Positions 8,304-17,757 are shown, counted from the stretch's first letter. The stretch is 55,396 nucleotides of DNA from Oscillospiraceae bacterium (GCA_015065805.1 SVPN01000008.1:1-55396), one strand, 5' to 3'. The notes: generated by a model from the sequence alone, not told the origin. Numbers and translations are program-made.

Positions 8304-9539
8304 TTATCGTTGCGCGGCCGCGCGTCCCGCCGCCGCACCTGTTGAAAACGCGATCTGCAAATTGTATCCGCCGGTATAGGCATCCACATCCAGCACTTCG
8401 CCCGCAAAATACAAGCCGTCAACAAGCCTGGATGCCATCGTTTTGGCATCGACTTCCTTCACTTCCACACCGCCTGAGGTGATGACCGCCTCGTCGATCG
8501 GACGAAATGCCTCCACGGTCAAAGTGAAGTTTTTCAATTTTTCAAGCAGACGAAGCCGTTGCTCTCTTGTCACCGAATGGCACGGTGCCGATGCCTGCAG
8601 ACCGCTTCGGTCCGCCATCACCTTCACCATCGAACGCGGAAGCAGTGTCGCAAGCATCGTTGCGACCGTCGCGTGCTTATGTGCTTCCAATTCACGCAAA
8701 AGCCTGTCGGAAAGCTGTTGCTCGGACAGTGCAGGCTTGAGATCAATACTGAGAATATAGCGTCCGACCGCCATATCCTTCATATGAGCGGATGCGCTGA
8801 GTACAAGCGGACCCGTTACACCGAAATGGGTGAACATCATTTCGCCTAACTCTTCAAACACGGTTTTACCCGTAACCGTATCGGTCACGCGCAAGGTGCA
8901 GTTTTTCAGAGACAGTCCCTGCATTTGCGTCACATCGTATTCTCTGGTACAAAGCGGTACGAGCGATGGCAAAAGCGTTGTCACGGTATGCCCTGCCTGC
9001 TTGGCAAGATGATATCCGTCACCCGTCGAACCGGTACGCGGATAGGACAGTCCGCCCGTGCATACGATCACCGCATCGGCTTCGTATCGCGTGCCGTCTT
9101 CGTCGATCACACCGCCGCACACGCCGTTATCAAGAATCAGGTCGGTTACCCGCGCCTGCCTGACCCGCACACCGTTGGCGTGGACAAACCGCACAAGAGC
9201 GTCCACGACATCCACAGCCTTATCCGACACAGGAAACACACGGTTGCCACGCTCCACTTTGGTTTCCACGCCGTATTGCGACAACAGCTCCCGAATATCC
9301 TCGGAGGTAAAGTTGGAAAACGCGCTGTATAAAAACCGTCCGTTGCGCGGCACGTGGGCAATCAGCTGTTGCAGATCCGATGCATTCGTGACATTGCAAC
9401 GCCCTTTTCCCGTGATCATCACCTTTCGGGCAAGACGGGGATTGCGTTCTAATACCGTAACCTCCGCTCCCCACTGTGCCGCCGTGCCCGCGGCAAGAAG
9501 ACCCGCCGCCCCTCCGCCGATCACTAAGACACGACTCAC
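8304..9539 (-). CDS. HI0933/YhiN-family NAD(P)/FAD-dependent oxidoreductase
   Basis: 411 residues. An N-terminal Rossmann FAD-binding motif (VIGGGAAGLLAAGTAA) is followed by GKGRCNVTNAS, a signature of the HI0933 family of flavoproteins. The C-terminal FAD motif GLYFAGEVLDVDAYTGG is also present. The physiological substrate is not established for most members; no function is claimed beyond flavoprotein oxidoreductase. It is 16 bases upstream of cmk and overlaps the RpiR-like regulator by 4 bases. Confidence 0.9.
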   Translation of the reverse strand: MSRVLVIGGGAAGLLAAGTAAQWGAEVTVLERNPRLARKVMITGKGRCNVTNASDLQQLIAHVPRNGRFLYSAFSNFTSEDIRELLSQYGVETKVERGNRVFPVSDKAVDVVDALVRFVHANGVRVRQARVTDLILDNGVCGGVIDEDGTRYEADAVIVCTGGLSYPRTGSTGDGYHLAKQAGHTVTTLLPSLVPLCTREYDVTQMQGLSLKNCTLRVTDTVTGKTVFEELGEMMFTHFGVTGPLVLSASAHMKDMAVGRYILSIDLKPALSEQQLSDRLLRELEAHKHATVATMLATLLPRSMVKVMADRSGLQASAPCHSVTREQRLRLLEKLKNFTLTVEAFRPIDEAVITSGGVEVKEVDAKTMASRLVDGLYFAGEVLDVDAYTGGYNLQIAFSTGAAAGRAAAQR

Positions 9540-10426
9540 GACGGCACCTCCGTGTTATCCTGGGTATACGCGCGGTAGGTGTCCCAGAGATTTTCAAGCT
9601 CTTTCAGCTTATCGCGGTTCTGATCGAGCGTTTTGACCGCGACTGCCACAATCAGGGCGTTGATAATACTCAGCGGTGCGACAAGCGAATCCACGATCGT
9701 CGCCATATCGCTGTGCGCTAAAAGCAGATAATCCGCATACGGTGCGATCGGCGACAGCTGGCTGTCGGTGATCGCGACGATCTTGGCGTTGCGCGAGTGT
9801 GCAAAATGAAGCGTTTTGACCGCCTTGCTGGAATAACGCGGGAAGCTCAGACCGATCAGCACATCCTCATCGTTGATCGCAAACATTTCCTCAAGGATCT
9901 CCATCTCACTGGAGGTATACACCAAATGAATATCCGCGCACAGCATTTTCAGATAGTACGCCGTGAAATTTGCAAGCGAACGACAACTGCCTGCGCCGAA
10001 AATATAAACCTTTCGCGCGTGGATAACCGCATCCACGGCTTTGTAAAACGTATCGCGCGGCAGTTCGTCAAGTGTCTGACGAATGTTGGCCATATCATAT
10101 GTCAGAATATGATCCAGCACCTCATCATCCGCCATACGCGCACGCGTCACTTCAATGCGCTGAATGGAGTTCAGCTTACTGCGCACCAGCTCCTGCACAG
10201 CCTTCTGAAGCTCGGGATAGCCGTCAAAACCCAGTTCCGCCGCAAAGCGAACCACCGTCGATTCACTCACGCCGACGGTTTCGCCGAGACGGAACGCCGT
10301 CATAAACGCCGCCTCGTCGTAGTGCTCCAATATATATTGCGCAATGCGCTTCTGACCCTTTGAAAAACCGTTCATCCGCGAAACAATACGCGAGGTCAAA
10401 TTGGATTTCAACGCCCTACACCCCAT
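9536..10426 (-). CDS. MurR/RpiR-family transcriptional regulator
   Basis: 296 residues with an N-terminal helix-turn-helix (GETVGVSESTVVRFAAELGF) and a C-terminal SIS sugar-phosphate domain (VYIFGAGSCRSL, IGLSFPRYSSKAVK). Such regulators sense phosphosugars, but no sugar genes are nearby, so the effector is unknown. Start is uncertain: ATG 10426 would leave only about ten bases of leader without a ribosome site, whereas TTG 10411 has GGGGTG at suitable spacing. It heads the rpiR/YhiN/cmk/plsC/ispH operon. Confidence 0.9.
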   Translation of the reverse strand: MGCRALKSNLTSRIVSRMNGFSKGQKRIAQYILEHYDEAAFMTAFRLGETVGVSESTVVRFAAELGFDGYPELQKAVQELVRSKLNSIQRIEVTRARMADDEVLDHILTYDMANIRQTLDELPRDTFYKAVDAVIHARKVYIFGAGSCRSLANFTAYYLKMLCADIHLVYTSSEMEILEEMFAINDEDVLIGLSFPRYSSKAVKTLHFAHSRNAKIVAITDSQLSPIAPYADYLLLAHSDMATIVDSLVAPLSIINALIVAVAVKTLDQNRDKLKELENLWDTYRAYTQDNTEVPS

Positions 10427-10443
10427 TTTAATCGATTTTAATT

Positions 10444-10472
10444 ATCATACCAAATTTGAAAGCAAATTGCAA
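10444..10472 (-). promoter_or_regulatory. Promoter of the rpiR-cmk-plsC-ispH operon
   Basis: Minus strand: -35 TTGCAA (10472-10467), 17-base spacer, -10 TATGAT (10449-10444). Confidence 0.65.
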
Positions 10473-10492
10473 GACAAATTCGCTGTGCCTGC

Positions 10493-10528
10493 AAAAAACA
10501 AGCCCGAACGCTCCGAAGAGCGTTCGGG
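10493..10528 (-). terminator. Terminator of the DUF5685 operon
   Basis: An 11-bp perfect stem CCCGAACGCTC/GAGCGTTCGGG (10503-10513, 10518-10528) with a 4-base loop, followed on the minus strand by a U-rich tail. It abuts the stop codon of the zinc-ribbon gene. Confidence 0.9.
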
Positions 10529-11596
10529 TCAAAGAACATACTGAAGCCCTATCAACAGATTGCTGTCGGCATCAAAGGTAAAGGTCACAGCGGATGTGGC
10601 GGAGAGCGCATAATGCAGCACACGGATGTCCGTCGGTTGCTCCACATAATCGTGCAAAGCCTCTCCGAAATAGGCCTTGATCACATCGTAGGTCATCGTC
10701 CCGTCCACACAGTCGTAGCAATACCCGTCTTTTTTCTCCAGCGCCGAATAATCCACACGGATGCTTTTCACGGAACCGTTTTTATCCGCAACCGCTTTCA
10801 AGCCGCGGAACGTGTAGGTATTCAAGCCCTTTTCATCCGTCTTCATTTCCGCGGTTTGCGGTCCCGCAACTGCCTTGAGAGCGTTGAGCGTTGTCAGCTC
10901 CTGCACATTCTGTCCTTCGGAAACGGGAAGCGCACGGCGCACAAAAACGGCATTCACCGCTAACGAATGTTCCTCCTGCGTCAATTCCCCGTCGATCATA
11001 ACCTCCATCTGGATGCAATCCTCTGCCAGCCGCAGGAAGCCTTCACCCTTGTGCCCGAGCGTATCGTTGTCGAAGGTAAAATGCAACGTATCGTCATTTA
11101 GCACCGCTTTTTCAATGGTGGCAGAAGCGATCGCACCGCCTTCTAAGCCCTGATAGGACAAGAGATCAAACGTGACATAGTCGTGAAAGATCTCCGCAAT
11201 ATACAACACATAGCCGCCTTGCGTTTTATGGTCGCGTTTTCCCGCGCTGTACTCATCATACCAATAGCCGATGTAGGTCTGACGTTGGGCATCCAGTGCC
11301 GCATTGCGCGTCGTAGTGGTGACCGTAGTTGTCACAGTCGGTGCAGGCTCTTGCTGTTCGGAAAACGGAGAGACAGGCCCAAAAAGAACCAGCAATACAA
11401 CAATCGCGATCAGAACAAGTGAAATCAATGTCACGATCAGACCGAATGCGTGTTTCTTGGGTGTAACAGCAGATGCTTCCTCGGCAGATTCCGAGGGTTC
11501 CTCCTTGATCTGATCGAATTTTGTCGAACAATATATACAGTAATGTGCCTGTGCGGCAATCGGTTTACCGCACTTGGGACAGCGTTTGTTTGCCAC
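10529..11596 (-). CDS. Zinc-ribbon, single-pass membrane protein of unknown function
   Basis: 355 residues. An N-terminal zinc ribbon (CPKC...CIYC, residues 5-23) is followed by an acidic linker, one transmembrane helix (FGLIVTLISLVLIAIVVLLV), a Thr-rich stretch and a ~250-residue extracytoplasmic region I do not recognise. The layout suggests the ribbon is cytoplasmic and the C-terminus outside. Last gene of its operon, 20 bases after the membrane protein gene. Confidence 0.75.
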   Translation of the reverse strand: MANKRCPKCGKPIAAQAHYCIYCSTKFDQIKEEPSESAEEASAVTPKKHAFGLIVTLISLVLIAIVVLLVLFGPVSPFSEQQEPAPTVTTTVTTTTRNAALDAQRQTYIGYWYDEYSAGKRDHKTQGGYVLYIAEIFHDYVTFDLLSYQGLEGGAIASATIEKAVLNDDTLHFTFDNDTLGHKGEGFLRLAEDCIQMEVMIDGELTQEEHSLAVNAVFVRRALPVSEGQNVQELTTLNALKAVAGPQTAEMKTDEKGLNTYTFRGLKAVADKNGSVKSIRVDYSALEKKDGYCYDCVDGTMTYDVIKAYFGEALHDYVEQPTDIRVLHYALSATSAVTFTFDADSNLLIGLQYVL

Positions 11597-11616
11597 GCAG
11601 ACACCTCCTTACCCGT

Positions 11617-12144
11617 TTATTTCATCATCTTTTTTATAAGCGGATGAAGCCGCACACGGTACATCGCCGATACGCGGTACAGTGCCATATCGTACAGCAC
11701 AAACACCGCATTCGCGGCAATCAGCAACACCCACGGTACATACACTCCCGCGATAACGAATTCTTCACGGGGTACATTCAGAACCATTGTCATAATCAAA
11801 AAGTCGGCAACCGCCGCCAAATTGAACAGTACGAGCTTCACACCCCACACCCAAGCACCTCTGCGGATCTGCAGACGCAGATGCACGATCGGATAATAAC
11901 CGAAAAAGAGAATGAACAGCCATTTTGCCTCGATATCGGGCGTGATCAGCAACGCAAGCATCGCTGTTGCAATATAGCTCAGGACCGCGTAGCGTGTGCC
12001 GCATTCAAGCACCGCGGGGATCAGCACGATCCCTGCCATTGCTGCCAGCGCGTACGTTGCATACGGAAACACCGTCATAAGCAGCATCACCGCCGCCAAC
12101 GCCGATACAACCCCGCACAGAGCTAAGCGCTGAGAGGTTTTCAT
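11617..12144 (-). CDS. Small multi-pass membrane protein, unknown function
   Basis: 175 residues, about five hydrophobic segments (ALCGVVSALAAVMLLMTVFP, the next near AALAAMAGIVLIPA, then IATAMLALLI, LFILFFGYYPIV and WVLLIAANAVFVLYDMAL) and a basic C-terminus. Compact helical topology recalls ECF-type S components, but no substrate signature is recognised. Between the J-like protein and the zinc-ribbon protein with 20-base gaps either side. Confidence 0.7.
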   Translation of the reverse strand: MKTSQRLALCGVVSALAAVMLLMTVFPYATYALAAMAGIVLIPAVLECGTRYAVLSYIATAMLALLITPDIEAKWLFILFFGYYPIVHLRLQIRRGAWVWGVKLVLFNLAAVADFLIMTMVLNVPREEFVIAGVYVPWVLLIAANAVFVLYDMALYRVSAMYRVRLHPLIKKMMK

Positions 12145-12164
12145 AAAAAGTTCCCCCTAAACGG

Positions 12165-12764
12165 TTAACGGCAACCGCAACACGACGTAAGGTTTCCGCC
12201 CATACACTCACAGCAGCAATCCATACAGATCAGTGTGGAGCACAGATTCGAGCAATCGCCGCAGCCGCTGTTACAACCCGTTGACTGAGTATTCGTTGTG
12301 CGATAGCCGCCGGAACGGTTGACATTGGAGCGTTCGACAGCCTGACGATATTCGGCATTGTTCGGATCCAGATACGAAGCTTGCGAAAAATGGCGCTGCG
12401 CTTCCTCAAGCCAGCCCTTCTGATACAAAACCGTACCCTTCAGATAATACCATTCCGCACCGCGCGAAGCGGACGGAATGCCGTCAAGAAGCTCCTCTGC
12501 CTGCGTATAGCGACGCTGTTGAATCAACTGGCGGATGTCGGGATAGTTCCCGCCGACAGACTGTCCGCCTGCTCCCATCCGTTCGCGGATGATCGCATCA
12601 TAGGCATCGTTGATTTCGGTCATCGCATTTTCGCCGTTTGCGGAAAAATCCTCGGAGGCGGCGTTTTGCTCATACAGCTCTCTCGCCTTTGCCCGATACG
12701 CGTTTTTCACCTCATCATCGGTGGCGTTCGGGGAAATACCGAGTACCTCATACGGATTTTTCAT
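12165..12764 (-). CDS. J-domain-like protein lacking HPD, with TPR-like region and Cys-rich tail
   Basis: 199 residues from ATG 12764, which has an AGGAGGAG ribosome site; an upstream in-frame GTG (12791) lacks one. The first ~60 residues match a J domain (NPYEVLGISPNATDDEVKNA ... EINDAYDAI), but the invariant HPD is replaced by ELYEQN, so DnaK stimulation is doubtful. A helical repeat region follows (AEWYYLKGTVLYQKGWLEEA, residues ~110-150), resembling tetratricopeptide repeats. The last ~35 residues hold at least 12 cysteines (CNSGCGDCSNLC...MDCCCECMGG). The gene start lies 17 bases inside the DUF5685 gene. Confidence 0.8.
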   Translation of the reverse strand: MKNPYEVLGISPNATDDEVKNAYRAKARELYEQNAASEDFSANGENAMTEINDAYDAIIRERMGAGGQSVGGNYPDIRQLIQQRRYTQAEELLDGIPSASRGAEWYYLKGTVLYQKGWLEEAQRHFSQASYLDPNNAEYRQAVERSNVNRSGGYRTTNTQSTGCNSGCGDCSNLCSTLICMDCCCECMGGNLTSCCGCR

Positions 12765-13626
12765 TGGTGGACTCCTCCTGTTTCTTCTCACATATCTGCC
12801 GGATCACATACGGCAAGCCCTCATAAATTACGTTGCGGATAATACCGGAAAAGCGTTTAAAAGGAAGCTTCTGCGCGCACTCGGCGCATACCGCCACACA
12901 CGCGTGAAGAGATTGAGCGGCATATTCCCGACGTGTTGAAACGGCTTCGTCGGAATCATCGGTCATTCCGACCGCATACGGATTAAAGCGATGCTTTTGA
13001 AGATCCTCTTTGAGATCCTGTGCGGCATCCGCTAAATACACGAACCGTCCCAAACAATAACCGAAGCGTTTTGTCAGCTCCGCCTGCTCCCCGTCACCGC
13101 AGGACGAAAGCACCGCAAGAAAATCGGCAGTCGGATGTGCACACGCATCAACGCAGGGATTCTCCGATGCTTCCACTGCCTCCTGCGCCTGCATAAACGC
13201 CAGTGCCGCTTTGGCTTCTTCGGGACGGCGCTGAACCGCACGCTTATAATGCCGCTTGAACAAAAGTCGCAAACCTCGTGCCGCCAGCCTCTTGAAAAAG
13301 CCTTCATCCCGAATGGTATCCTCAACCTTATGATACATCAACAGCATCGCCACATCCGCTGTATAATCCAGTATTTCGTTGGACGTGCACAGCAATCTCT
13401 TTTTCAGAGGATGAAACGGACACCGTCCTTGTTCAAAAGACGCATCCTTATCCTTCAGAGCCATCAGAAACAACGCCAGAAAGGTAAAATCATAACTGAG
13501 CGTCATCCGTGCCGCCAAGCCGTACCGCTTACCGAGCGTGCGGCAAAGCGAACAATACACCGCTTTGTACTGTTCGTATTCGCAGATTTTCAGTTGTGGC
13601 TGAAACACCTTGACATACCCGAACAT
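12748..13626 (-). CDS. DUF5685-family protein
   Basis: 292 residues. The N-terminus FGYVKVFQPQLKICEYEQYK with the following CSLCRTLGKRYG matches the DUF5685 family of Clostridia as I recall it. It is helical and cysteine-containing, without signal peptide or transmembrane segment; biochemical role unknown. It begins the operon and overlaps the J-like gene by 17 bases, a frequent pairing that suggests the two proteins act together. Confidence 0.8.
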   Translation of the reverse strand: MFGYVKVFQPQLKICEYEQYKAVYCSLCRTLGKRYGLAARMTLSYDFTFLALFLMALKDKDASFEQGRCPFHPLKKRLLCTSNEILDYTADVAMLLMYHKVEDTIRDEGFFKRLAARGLRLLFKRHYKRAVQRRPEEAKAALAFMQAQEAVEASENPCVDACAHPTADFLAVLSSCGDGEQAELTKRFGYCLGRFVYLADAAQDLKEDLQKHRFNPYAVGMTDDSDEAVSTRREYAAQSLHACVAVCAECAQKLPFKRFSGIIRNVIYEGLPYVIRQICEKKQEESTNEKSV

Positions 13627-13701
13627 AAGGCACCTCTTGCCGACGATTTTTCTATATCATACCGCATATCCGTCAAAAGAGGATAAACGAATTATGAACA
13701 A

Positions 13702-14976
13702 TTAGAGTTTCAGGATACCCTTTTCCATCATCGAGCGTGCCGCCAAAAGAACGCCGAGCTTGCCCGAATGGAAATTGAGTCCGCCCTGCATATACGCCGC
13801 AAAGGGCTCGCGAAGCGGTGCATCGGCGGAAAGCTCAATGGACGCACCCGCCGTGAATGCACCCGCCGCCATGATCACCTGGTCGTCATACCCGGGCATA
13901 TCCCACGGCTCGGGGACCACAAAGGAATCGACGGGAGCACCCTGTTGCATTCCCTGACAGAACGCGATCAGCGACGGCGCATCCCCTAACTTGACCGCCT
14001 GAATGATATCCGCGCGGACTTCATCCGCTGTCGGAGTCACTTCATAGCCGAACGACGAAAAGAGTGCCGCCGCATATACCGCCGTTTTCAGAGCCTCGCC
14101 CACAACGTGCGGCGCGTGGAACAGCCCCATATACAGCGAACGGTTATGGCCGAGCGATGCGCCGACCTCGCGCCCGAGCCCGGGCGTTGTCATACGGTAC
14201 GAACACTGCTCCACAAGATCCCGTCTGCCGCAGATGTAACCGCCGTTTTCGGCAATACCGCCGCCCGCATTTTTGATAAGTGAGCCTGCCATCAGATCGG
14301 CACCGACTGCGGTCGGCTCGGTCTTTTCCACAAACTCGCCGTAGCAATTGTCTACAAACACGATCGCATCCGGGCGCACCTCACGGACTGCCGACACGAT
14401 CTCCCCGATCTGTGCGACCGACAGCGACGGACGAAGCGAGTAGCCGCGCGAACGCTGAATGTGAACGACCTTCACACGCGGATCCATGCGAAGTGCCTCG
14501 CGAATACCGTCAAGATCGGGTAAATCGTTTTTGAGCGGGACTTCCGCATAACCGATGCCGTAATCCGCCAAAGAGCCGTCGCTCGGTGCACCGACACCGA
14601 TCACGCCCAAAAGCGTGTCATAAGGCGTTCCCGTTGCCGCTAACAGCACATCTCCCGGGCGAAGCACACCGAACAAGGCAACCGTAATCGCGTGCGTACC
14701 CGACACAACCGAATGACGCACAAGCGCATCCTCGGCACCCATCACTTTGGCAAACAGCTCATCAAGTGTATCTCTGCCGCGGTCACCGTAGCCGTAACCC
14801 GTTGTCGGCACAAAATGCGTTTCACTCACGTGAAATTCGATAAACGCCGACAACACCTTCTGTTGGTTGTATTCCGTGATCTCATCGATGCGTGCGAACG
14901 CATCCTTTGTCCCCGCCATCACCGCATCCGATGCGGCACAAAGAGAGGACGGTATATCAAAAAAAGGGGTATTCAT
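13702..14976 (-). CDS. Methionine gamma-lyase/YnbB-family PLP enzyme ("aluminium resistance" family)
   Basis: 424 residues, fold type I PLP-dependent. The likely Schiff-base lysine is in GSLIKNAGGG, preceded by the DNCYGEFVE segment holding the PLP-contacting aspartate. The N-terminal segment (ITEYNQQKVLSAFIEFHVSE, THFVPTTGYGYGDRGRD) is characteristic of the YnbB-type family, annotated as aluminium resistance or methionine gamma-lyase; the true reaction is not settled. It lies 20 bases after the GNAT gene and may be the last gene of the uvrBA transcription unit. Confidence 0.88.
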   Translation of the reverse strand: MNTPFFDIPSSLCAASDAVMAGTKDAFARIDEITEYNQQKVLSAFIEFHVSETHFVPTTGYGYGDRGRDTLDELFAKVMGAEDALVRHSVVSGTHAITVALFGVLRPGDVLLAATGTPYDTLLGVIGVGAPSDGSLADYGIGYAEVPLKNDLPDLDGIREALRMDPRVKVVHIQRSRGYSLRPSLSVAQIGEIVSAVREVRPDAIVFVDNCYGEFVEKTEPTAVGADLMAGSLIKNAGGGIAENGGYICGRRDLVEQCSYRMTTPGLGREVGASLGHNRSLYMGLFHAPHVVGEALKTAVYAAALFSSFGYEVTPTADEVRADIIQAVKLGDAPSLIAFCQGMQQGAPVDSFVVPEPWDMPGYDDQVIMAAGAFTAGASIELSADAPLREPFAAYMQGGLNFHSGKLGVLLAARSMMEKGILKL

Positions 14977-14996
14977 ACTTCCGTTGAGTTCCTTTC

Positions 14997-15737
14997 TTAT
15001 TCCGTTTTATCGACACTTCCCCATTCGCCGATAACCGTAAATCCGATACGGTCATACAAGCGATGAGCATATTCATTTTTTGGGGACAACAGGGCGCGTT
15101 TGTTTTCAGCGTGCAATATCGCCGCAAGCGTCAGCACACACGCGGAAGCATAGCCTTTCCCTCGTGCCTGCGGACGGGTGGCAACCGCACCGATCAACGC
15201 CGCCGTATCACAATCGGCAACGGTCATCGCACACGCAACCGCAATCCCGTCCTCATACACACCGACAGCACGGCACCGTCCGTGCCGATAGCGATGGTGC
15301 ACATCCGCATACCACGCATCAAACGGCGGAATCGCTTCCCGACCGAAGCCGTCGATAATCACACCGTAAACATCCCGAAGCGGCATTTCGTGCACCGTCT
15401 CGTGAACTGCCGCATCGGCAGGGGCTTGCATCACCGCTTCGGTTTTGAACGGGACACCCCACATTTCGGAAAGCGTTGCGGCTGTAACCGCATCCGTGCG
15501 CACGGTATAAACCGTCGGATCCATCGTCAGAAACAGACACATTTCCTCTGTATCGCCGTTCGCATACAGCGTTGCAGCGTTTTCAAACACCGACAGGCGA
15601 TTTCCCTGATCGTCCTCATAAAAACGCAAAAAGCTCTGCTCGGCACCGTATGCGGCAAACTGTCCGCACTGACGCAATGCCGCCTCCGAATCGGGTGTCC
15701 ATTGCGCAACCTCCTGCGCTCCGACCTGACGCATCAT
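14997..15737 (-). CDS. GNAT-family N-acetyltransferase
   Basis: 246 residues. The C-terminal half contains the acetyl-CoA binding motif A (IGAVATRPQARGKGYASACV) and a terminal LYDRIGFTVIGEWGS segment, typical of GNAT enzymes. The N-terminal half is a divergent GNAT-like fold, as in two-lobed members. Substrate unknown. Its ATG overlaps the stop of the upstream M42 gene by 4 bases. Confidence 0.85.
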   Translation of the reverse strand: MMRQVGAQEVAQWTPDSEAALRQCGQFAAYGAEQSFLRFYEDDQGNRLSVFENAATLYANGDTEEMCLFLTMDPTVYTVRTDAVTAATLSEMWGVPFKTEAVMQAPADAAVHETVHEMPLRDVYGVIIDGFGREAIPPFDAWYADVHHRYRHGRCRAVGVYEDGIAVACAMTVADCDTAALIGAVATRPQARGKGYASACVLTLAAILHAENKRALLSPKNEYAHRLYDRIGFTVIGEWGSVDKTE

Positions 15738-16747
15738 ACAGCAACACGTCCGATCAACGCCGATACCAGCTCATAAACGGCTTGCAGATCCTCCATTGAC
15801 GCCACACAGGAGGGCGAATGGAGATAGCGGCACGGAAGCGAGATCGCCGACACCTTGACACCGCATCTTGCCGTCTGCACCGAACCTGCATCGTTGCCGC
15901 CCGCCACCATCGATTTCGGTTGTGCTTTGATACCGCCTTCCTTTGCGGTTGCCATCACCGTATCGTATAACTCTTTATCGTACAACGTGCGGCGATCCAT
16001 AAAGGACACCACGGCACCGCCGTACACACGGCATACCTGCTTGTCGGGTGCAACGCCGACCGTATCCGCCGCCGTTGTCGCATCGATTACAATGCCGATA
16101 TCGGGAGCGATGGCATACGAAGCGGTTTTGGCACCGTGAAGACCGATTTCCTCCTGCACGGTAAACACGAACCACACATCGGTTTCGGGTTGTGTTTTTG
16201 CAATTTCCAACAGCACCGCACATCCCGCACGGTCATCGATCGCGCGACCCTTCACGAGCTTACCGAGCTCGTAAAACTCACTTTCAAACACCGCCGTATC
16301 GCCGGGCGACACCTTTTTGAGTGCCTCTTCTTCGCAGGACGCACCGATATCAATCAGCAGATCCCCCGAAGGGATCTCCGACTTTTCGTCACCCTTGCAC
16401 ATATGAATGGCTTTGCCGCCGATCACGCCGATGTGTTCACCAAACCGCACATGGTGACCGAACAGCACCGCCTTGTCAATACCGCCGACTGCAGAAAACC
16501 GCACAAAGCCGTCGGACGTCACACCTGTGGCGATCACGCCGACCTCATCCATATGCGCGGCGATCATCAGCGTTTTCGCCGCAGGCTGTTTGCCCTTGAG
16601 ATGCACAAGCAGATTGCCCAAGGCATCCGTTTTCATCTCATCAATGTACGCAATGCCGTTCAGCTTATTGACGATGTATTCCCTTACGGGATGCTCCCGT
16701 CCCGAAACGCCGTCAAGCAAGCAAAGCTCTTTTAATGTATTCAGCAC
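15734..16747 (-). CDS. M42-family metallopeptidase, copy 1
   Basis: 337 residues. Dinuclear-metal aminopeptidase (glutamyl/deblocking aminopeptidase type). Metal and catalytic segments: IAAHMDEVG, RAIDDRAGC, FTVQEEIGLHGA, GIVIDATTA and the C-terminal PCRYLHSPSC histidine. Start is GTG 16747, overlapping the preceding M42 gene by 7 bases. About one third identical by eye to copy 2, so they are old paralogues rather than a recent duplication. Confidence 0.92.
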   Translation of the reverse strand: MLNTLKELCLLDGVSGREHPVREYIVNKLNGIAYIDEMKTDALGNLLVHLKGKQPAAKTLMIAAHMDEVGVIATGVTSDGFVRFSAVGGIDKAVLFGHHVRFGEHIGVIGGKAIHMCKGDEKSEIPSGDLLIDIGASCEEEALKKVSPGDTAVFESEFYELGKLVKGRAIDDRAGCAVLLEIAKTQPETDVWFVFTVQEEIGLHGAKTASYAIAPDIGIVIDATTAADTVGVAPDKQVCRVYGGAVVSFMDRRTLYDKELYDTVMATAKEGGIKAQPKSMVAGGNDAGSVQTARCGVKVSAISLPCRYLHSPSCVASMEDLQAVYELVSALIGRVAV

Positions 16748-17757
16748 GACGCGATCCCCTCCTTTGCCACCTCAGCCATCAGTTTTGCAACACCTTTCGC
16801 ATCACGCACATCGATCACTTCGATCGGCGTATGCATATAGCGTTGCGGAATGGACAGCAATGCCGTCGGTACACCGCATTTCGACACAAAAATACTGTCG
16901 GCATCCGTGCCGGTCGAACCGCCCATTACTTCATATTGCACCGCGATCCCGCAACGTTTTGCAATCGCCTTGATCTGCTCGGTCAGCGCGTAATCGAGCG
17001 TCGGAGACACGCCGATCATCGGACCTTCGCCGAGCTTGCCGCACTTGTGCGGAGTCGCATCGGGCGTCACGGCAAAGCTGACATCGGTCGCGATCGCGGC
17101 AGACGGATCAATGCCGAACGCCGCAACGGTCGCACCCGCACCGCCGACCTCTTCCTGCACGGCAAACAACGCCGTCACATCGCAGGACAGGTCTTCGTCT
17201 TTAAGCAAACGCATCGCTTCGATCACCGCCGCACAACCGACGCGGTCATCCAGTGCTTTGGCACAGACAAGATGCTCGGACAATTCTTCAAAATGAGCGC
17301 GAAACACACCGCGTGTGCCTTTTTCGACCAACGCTTTTGCTTCCTCGGCAGGATAGCCGATGTCGATGCCCATCTCGTCGAGCGGCTTGAGCTTGCCATC
17401 CTCACCTGCTAAATGCGGCGGAGTCGAGCAGAACACGCCTGCAAGCGGCGGTTCCGTCAGCAGGGTGACCTCTGCCGCTGCCAGCACGCGACGGTCGATG
17501 CCTCCGCAGTTGGACACGTGAACAAAACCATCCTCATCCACGTGGGTCACGATAAAGCCGATTTCGTCAATATGTGCCTCCAGCAAGAGAACGGGAGCGC
17601 CCTCCTTGCCGCATTTGCGCGTGGCGATCACATTGCCTAAAGCGTCCACACGCACCTCGTCCGCGTAATCGCTCACAAGGGCTTTCACCACCTCCGACAC
17701 AGCGGTATGGCCGCCTGCGCCGGAAGCGTTACAGAGCATTCTGAGAGTATTGTTCAT
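16741..17757 (-). CDS. M42-family metallopeptidase, copy 2
   Basis: 338 residues from ATG 17757 ([20 protein letters not shown]); an in-frame start further upstream lies inside uvrA. Metal-site segments [38 protein letters not shown] and [11 protein letters not shown] are intact. M42 enzymes form self-compartmentalised dodecamers; two paralogues in tandem could form mixed particles (inference). Its start overlaps the uvrA stop by 4 bases. Confidence 0.92.
   Translation of the reverse strand: MNNTLRMLCNASGAGGHTAVSEVVKALVSDYADEVRVDALGNVIATRKCGKEGAPVLLLEAHIDEIGFIVTHVDEDGFVHVSNCGGIDRRVLAAAEVTLLTEPPLAGVFCSTPPHLAGEDGKLKPLDEMGIDIGYPAEEAKALVEKGTRGVFRAHFEELSEHLVCAKALDDRVGCAAVIEAMRLLKDEDLSCDVTALFAVQEEVGGAGATVAAFGIDPSAAIATDVSFAVTPDATPHKCGKLGEGPMIGVSPTLDYALTEQIKAIAKRCGIAVQYEVMGGSTGTDADSIFVSKCGVPTALLSIPQRYMHTPIEVIDVRDAKGVAKLMAEVAKEGIASC

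Noticed and set aside
12164-12260. Cysteine-rich tail of the J-like protein as a separate small peptide gene
   Set aside because: It is in frame with the J-like region and has no own start signals.
13640-13680. Promoter for the DUF5685 operon (TTGACG and TATGAT)
   Set aside because: The hexamers are present, but spacing is 9 or 14 bases, not workable.
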